Assembly (NCBI GenBank): GCA_902702965.1
Contig: CACRXP010000006.1
Coordinates: forward strand, 1,150,758 to 1,214,757
Reading direction: 5' to 3'
From: Spirometra erinaceieuropaei
Lineage: Eukaryota; Platyhelminthes; Cestoda; Diphyllobothriidea; Diphyllobothriidae
Length of the DNA: 64,000 nt
The notes under the pieces were generated by a model, which was not told the DNA's origin, made no database searches, and was given only the letters and a program-made list of their open reading frames with translations. This document shows positions 54,801 through 60,800 of this stretch, one piece after another. Every line of letters starts with the position of its first letter. The stretch's first letter is position 1. The translations under genes and the position numbers were made by a program.

Positions 54801-57800
54801 ACAAACCCTGGGTATTTTCCTAGCAGGGTTTTCGCCTAGCCGCAGAATTGACTAATCTGTGTGACATCGACGGGCTTGCGCAAGAGTTGAAGATGTCTTA
54901 CCTATTCCTATCCCTCGCCGTTTTCGTTGTGTCAGCAAAGTTGCATCCCGTTAGGGGAATTCTGTCACCCCTCCTTTTTTTATGTCAGCCCTGAGAAAAT
55001 TTTAAACGCCTGACCACTCAGGAAATTTGACCCAACTGTGAAGAACTCGGTGCCTCGGTGGGATTCAAACCCACGATAGCAAGGGGAGGCTTTAGTAAAG
55101 CCAACGCTCTGGCCATCTGAGTTACGAGGCCCTACCGAACGACGCGAGTTTAATCTCAGTTGGGTCAAGTGTACCCGCCCAACCTACTGCAACGTCTGGA
55201 ATCCACCAAGTCGGATACATTAAGCGGACTGCCCAAGCAGGATGTCCTAGGTAATACATCTAGAATCCACCAGATGACTACCAGGCTCACGTAATTCAGC
55301 GGGGCAAATGTCGTCAGGCCCCAGTCTTTATGGGGTAGAACAAGCCTTTCACTGTCCTTGCGTTTATCTAAAAAAGCGTATCCAGTAGCTGTCTCCTGCC
55401 ATCCTATGTGCAGGGTTGGCAATATCAGATCAGCGTAGTTCCCTTCAACCTTAACTGAGCTAGATCGCAGTTGGTAGCCAGGCCCCGTATTACAGGTGGC
55501 TGGGGTGTTTGTTTACTGTGGCTATTTTGTGGGGTTCCATAATCACATCTGACCCATTTGACTTCCGTTTTACGTCTGAGGTTAGGATTAGGGTATCGGT
55601 TAATGGTTTCCGATTTTCGGGTTAGGGTTTTGCCTTTAGGCTTAGGTTTTCGGGTTATGGTTAGGTTTTGAGCATACGATTAGGTTTCAGTATTATGGTT
55701 GGGTATCTCAGTTACGGCTATGTCTAAGGGCTAGGGTTACGTTTACGATTTCGGTTAGGATTAGGGTTGCGGTTTAGGTTAACGTTTACGGTTGAGGTTA
55801 GGGTTAAGGTCAGGATTAGTGTTAAGGTCGCCATCCGCTTCCTCATTCCTGGCTACCAACTGCGATCTAACCCTAAACTGTTCTGCAGGTCTCACCTTTC
55901 ATCATTTTGTCTGACTGAGAAGAGTGTGGGTAGTTTTGCCCTGAGGCATCGCGAATTTTAGTCACCGACGGAGTCTGTTTAGTCGGAAAAACAGTGCCGG
56001 GCTCACACAGCACCTCCTCAGTAAACTGCCACTGTTTTGGTTAAACGTTTTGGGAGGGGGAGTGGGGAGTACCTTGAACTTGGAAGGGACATTTTTGGGA
56101 CAGTTGCCTGGCATCCCTGCTGTTAGCCGCTCCAGAGCGTCATCGTGTCATCCTGGGTGTGCGAAAGCAGGTTTCCAGCAACAGTTGCTTGCGAAATTCA
56201 TCTCCTGACAATCGTCACACGGTCACCAATCACCTTGATTGGTATAACGCACGTAGGGACTGTGCATCGGGGGTTATGTGTATGTCCAACTCCCGGAAGA
56301 CGAAGATGTGATCACTGGAACAGGCAATTTATTGGCCTGACGTTTCGGATTCTCACTCGAATCCATCATCAGAAACATTCGCAGATAAATTTGATGGTGG
56401 CACAAGAAGTGCAGTGTTTGTAGCACGTAGCTGCCGTGGGCCACATGCGTACTGTAATTAACAGCTGTCGCAATCACCGTTGGGGTCGAAATTGGTGCGA
56501 TGGGTGCTTTCCGTCCGCGTCCGAGCCAATAATGGTCGTGATTTCGTCATGGGTTGTGTCGTGCTGGATTGCTCGGCAAATTGGCTAACTGTCACCGGGA
56601 TAATTGCTCGCCCACGCCCTCCCCACGTGACTGATTCCCCTGCCCAGATTTCTCCTGGGTATCCAACACAAATGACGAAATCACGGCGATTAACGACTCG
56701 GACACGGACTGACAAGCCATCATTGCATCAATTACGACCCCCGGCCATGATTGCGAGAGCTGTTAATTACAGTGCGCATATGGTTCCACGGCGGCCACGT
56801 GCTATAAATACTGCGCTGCGTGTGCCACCATTACCCTTATCTGCGACAGTCTCCGAAGATGGATTCGAGTGAGAATCCGAAACGTCAGGCCGATAAATTT
56901 CTTGCTCCAGTTATCATATCTTCGCCTTCTGAACTGCTACCTGGAACTCGCCTGTTCGCTTCTATCAGCAGTCAAAACCCCGCCCTGCCTGCCCCTCTGA
57001 TGATTCAGCAGGGCGGGGCGCTGATGATGATGTTATTTTTGATGCAATGTGTTATGTTTACTGGGCATGGGAAGCGACTCAGTGAAGGGCAAGTTGGTGT
57101 GTCAGACAGAAATGAATCCTCAGTGGTTACGTTGATGTTCAACTTGATCTCGGGCTGCTAAACACTGTGAAGCTGCGGCAGTGGGTCGATGCTTCGTCAG
57201 ATGGCGTCAGGAAATCGTCTTCCATTACCGCAACGAACTGGTCGATGGGCACAACTGTGATTGACCAAGTGCATGCAGGTTACGGTTGACAGCGTTAAGC
57301 CTGTCGCTAGAATCGACAGGTAAACTGACACTAGTCATACGATTACAGTGGCAAGCAGTTGAATTTGAACCACTTCGGCAGCAACCCGTCTACTGCCAGT
57401 TAGGCTGATTTTCGACTCGGAGAAATTACCACCCACTGCTCTATTCATGAGTTTGCGAAGAACAATAGTGACTTTGTGTTCTATGCGGGTTGCCAACATA
57501 CATTCAGTGGCAACGGTATAGAGAAGGGCCCCAGTTAACTGTCAGTATACAGTGCATCGTGTCATATGGGGCGTTATCTTGCCATACGTTTGCAGGCTGT
57601 TCCGGAAATTACACTGCCAACAACAATTACTTCCCAAGATCCCACACCTTAACTCAAAATTCGTCATTTTGTGAAATTTAATTTTGTTTCTTGTTTAATT
57701 GCTGCTCTCATTTCCGTAGGATAAGACTTTTGGCATAAGTCCAGGCAATTTCTGTGTTTTCTTTCATTTTGTCAGCCTACTGTCTAGCGTGCTGTCCCAC

Positions 57801-60800
57801 TTATAAAACTGCCTTTGCCGTAAATCACGTGTGGCACGACTCACAGTCTACTGACAGTTAAGTGGAGTCCTTCTCTATACCGTTGCCCATTCGGTGACTG
57901 ATCTCACGAAATGTTAGTCGAAATCCTGAAATGCGTTTTCGATTACGAAGGATTTTTTAAGCTGGGCTGTAATGTTGACCATCTTACGGCCTGGTCCTGT
58001 GACCCTTCAGACACGCCAGAGTGTTGGCTTTTGAGTGTACGTCTTTTCACCCGCCTGCGAAACCCGCACTTAGTAGAAGGTGACTGCTGACGAAGTAGGC
58101 ATGTTTTCACACGAATTTTCCATGCCTTTATTAATTCGAATATACTTTGTAGAAAAACTGCACGAGGACGTTCTTTCCAGAACTCATTTGGTGGCAAATT
58201 ACGCTTCTTTTAAGTTTTATGTTCGGAGAAAGAGTATCTTCCGGTTTTTAAAGAACATCCAATTATGATATTTTTAAGACTGTGCCCTGGCTATTTGAGT
58301 GGCATCCTATCCGTCTGTTATATAATACTCCCCGCTAAGTAAACAACATAGTTCACATCCGTCGCAACGTTTTATGTGTACCACGTGGTATTTTTAGGGA
58401 CCTAAAAGAACGTATGTTTTTTACACCGAGAGTTTAAATTTTGTAAACTGAAAATCCTAACCAAAAGTGCCACAGCAGATCAAGTTCGAAGTTAGTCGGA
58501 AACGGTAAAACTTCTTTAAAACCAAAAGGTACCCTTTCTTCGAGTATAAAACTTTAAGAGGACATGGTTTGCTACCTAATGAGTACAAGAAATGATATTT
58601 TTATTTAGGTTTCCTATAAACTCTATTTGAATCTACAATAACATCGAAATCGGTGGAGAATATACCTACCACTTAGGTAGCCACATTTTACCGAGTGCGG
58701 TTTTTGTTGGTGGTAGGAAAGAGGTACATTCAAAAGCCAGCACCCTAGCGTGTCTAAAATATTCCAGGACTACTTCGCATGACTTTCAGTCCCACTTACT
58801 AATCCTTCCTGATCTAAGACGCATTTCAGAATTTGGGTTAACATTTCATGAGATCGGTCGCTGACTGAACAGTTGGAGGACCGGGGCTTCGTCAAATTAG
58901 TTCATTTCGACCACACTGAGAAAAACATGGTGACCTCGGTGGGATTCGAACCCAAATACAGCAAGGGGAAGGCTTGAGTACAGCCCAAGGCTCTAGCCAC
59001 CTTGGCTACGGGGCCCCACCTCCAGCCGTTAGTCTGACCACATCTGAGTCAAGTTACCCACCCAGCCTACTGCAACGAGTGAAATCCACCAAATCTGATA
59101 CAGTAAGTTGGCTGCCCAAACAAGATTCTCTAAGTAGTCAATCTAGAACCCACTAGATAAATACTAGACTCAATTACTTAATAGATGCTTTTGGCAGATT
59201 TATAAAAACCAGATTTTGAATGTATCCCATTTGGTGGATTCCAGGCGTTGCAGTAGGTTGGGTGGGTCACTTGATCCAAATGTGATTAAACTCACGACTC
59301 TAAGTGGGATTTCATGGTTCAGGTGGCTAGAATTTTGGCTGTACGCAAGCTCTCCCCTTGCTGTCGTGGATTCGAATCCCACCGAGGTTTCCGATTCCTT
59401 CCCAGTTGAATCAGAATGGAACCTTATTTTGTAGATTTTTGACAATGGTTCCCCAGGCCGCCGTCAGACGCGCAATAAATGCTCAAAACAGCTAAAATTT
59501 TAAACGCGCTTGAATAAGTCAATATTTGCCCGTCATTTCCGCTTTTAGGTCATGGCTGTTCGGACAGGCTGTCGTATTTTCAATTTCTCCTTGGAGTTCT
59601 TGTATACGACCTCTGATCCCATGTACCGATTAATGTACGAGTCTTCAGAATGCATGGCTTCGAGGAGTTCCCCGCGACTGGCGAAGGCACTTTTAACATA
59701 GTTAATAAACCCGGTTGCAACTGACACCGTAACGAGTCCGTAGCTCAGTTGGTAGTGCGAAGTCCACTGTCTAGTTTCCGTTTAGGCCATGCGTTGAAGA
59801 GAACATTTTTTCATGCTGCGAACTCATGAGCTTGGTGAGAGATGGCGAAGGACAAATTCATTTTGACCCAATTTTGTAAAACTCGACGATCTCGGTGGGA
59901 TTCGAACCCAAGGACAGCAAGGGGGGCTTGAGTACAGCCAGCGCTCCAGCCACCTGAGCTACGGGGCCCCATCTGGAGCCGTGAGGTTGTTGGCTTCAAT
60001 TATTTAGTGTTGGTATCATGCAATCTCAGACATTCTCACATTGCGTCTGCCTCTATGCCTGGTTTACTCCTCGTACCTCATCCAGGACTCCTCTCCCAGC
60101 CTGCTTGGCGGAGACCAGTGCCGATGGCCATGTCTGACCCAGGTCTCGGGCAGCACACTAGCCACCTGCTTCGCTCGCCTGGCCCGCTCGGCGGGCGCTG
60201 CCGCCTCCAGCCACCTGCCGCTGGACTTCCTCTTCTCGGCTGAGGAGGGCAAGTGGCAGTCGAAGGAGGAAATGGACGTCCTGCGTCTCTGCCTCCTGCA
60301 TCAACTCCTGGCGGATCAACGACAGGCCTCCGCACGCGCTTCCTCCGCCTCATCGTCCACCGGTGACACCGACAACAGCACAGATTGCCTGCATGGACGC
60401 TGCAGCCACAGCCTTCGCGCCGACCGGTAAGTTTCCCCTCGGTGGGTCCTTCAGGCATCCACACACGCTGGTCTGTCATGTCTTTTTTTGCTGTTCGGGA
60501 GTCCTTGCGCACCAGAAATGTTCTTCGCCCCTTTTTCCTAAACTTTAATCTACCTTCTTCTGATGGGTGGTAATTTTCACCGGTTGCCTGTGTTATAAAG
60601 TCGGTCTCCATGCTCATTACCTTTGTCGTTTTAACATCTGCGATGACCTACTTATCTCCACGGCCTTCAATTGAAAACCGAACAGTAGATGTACAAGGTC
60701 GTCGTCCGGGCGACGCTCCTGTGTGGAGCGGAGAACTGGACCGTCTACCCAAGCCATGCCAGACTGCCGGGTGCTCTGATTTGAACCTCAAGGCATGGCA

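Larger units (their letters stand above)
56290..56950. mobile_element. Head-to-head pair of Penelope-like termini carrying hammerhead motifs
   Basis: The left half (minus) and right half (plus) are inverted copies. Each contains, in its own orientation, GATTTCGTCAT, GAT(T)GCGA..GCTGTTAATTACAGT, a CACGTGCTAYAAAYACTGC promoter-like block, GTGCCACCAT, a hammerhead motif, CAGGCCRATAAAT, CAGT(G/T)ATCA and a TCTTCGYCTTC end. Symmetry is centred near 56615. No reverse transcriptase is present. Similar to the pair at 15.4-16.2 kb. Confidence 0.7.

Noticed and set aside
60078..60617. 179-codon minus-strand ORF
   Set aside because: Antisense shadow of GC-rich cyclase exon 9. The plus strand has matching splice phases and the minus strand shows no domain.
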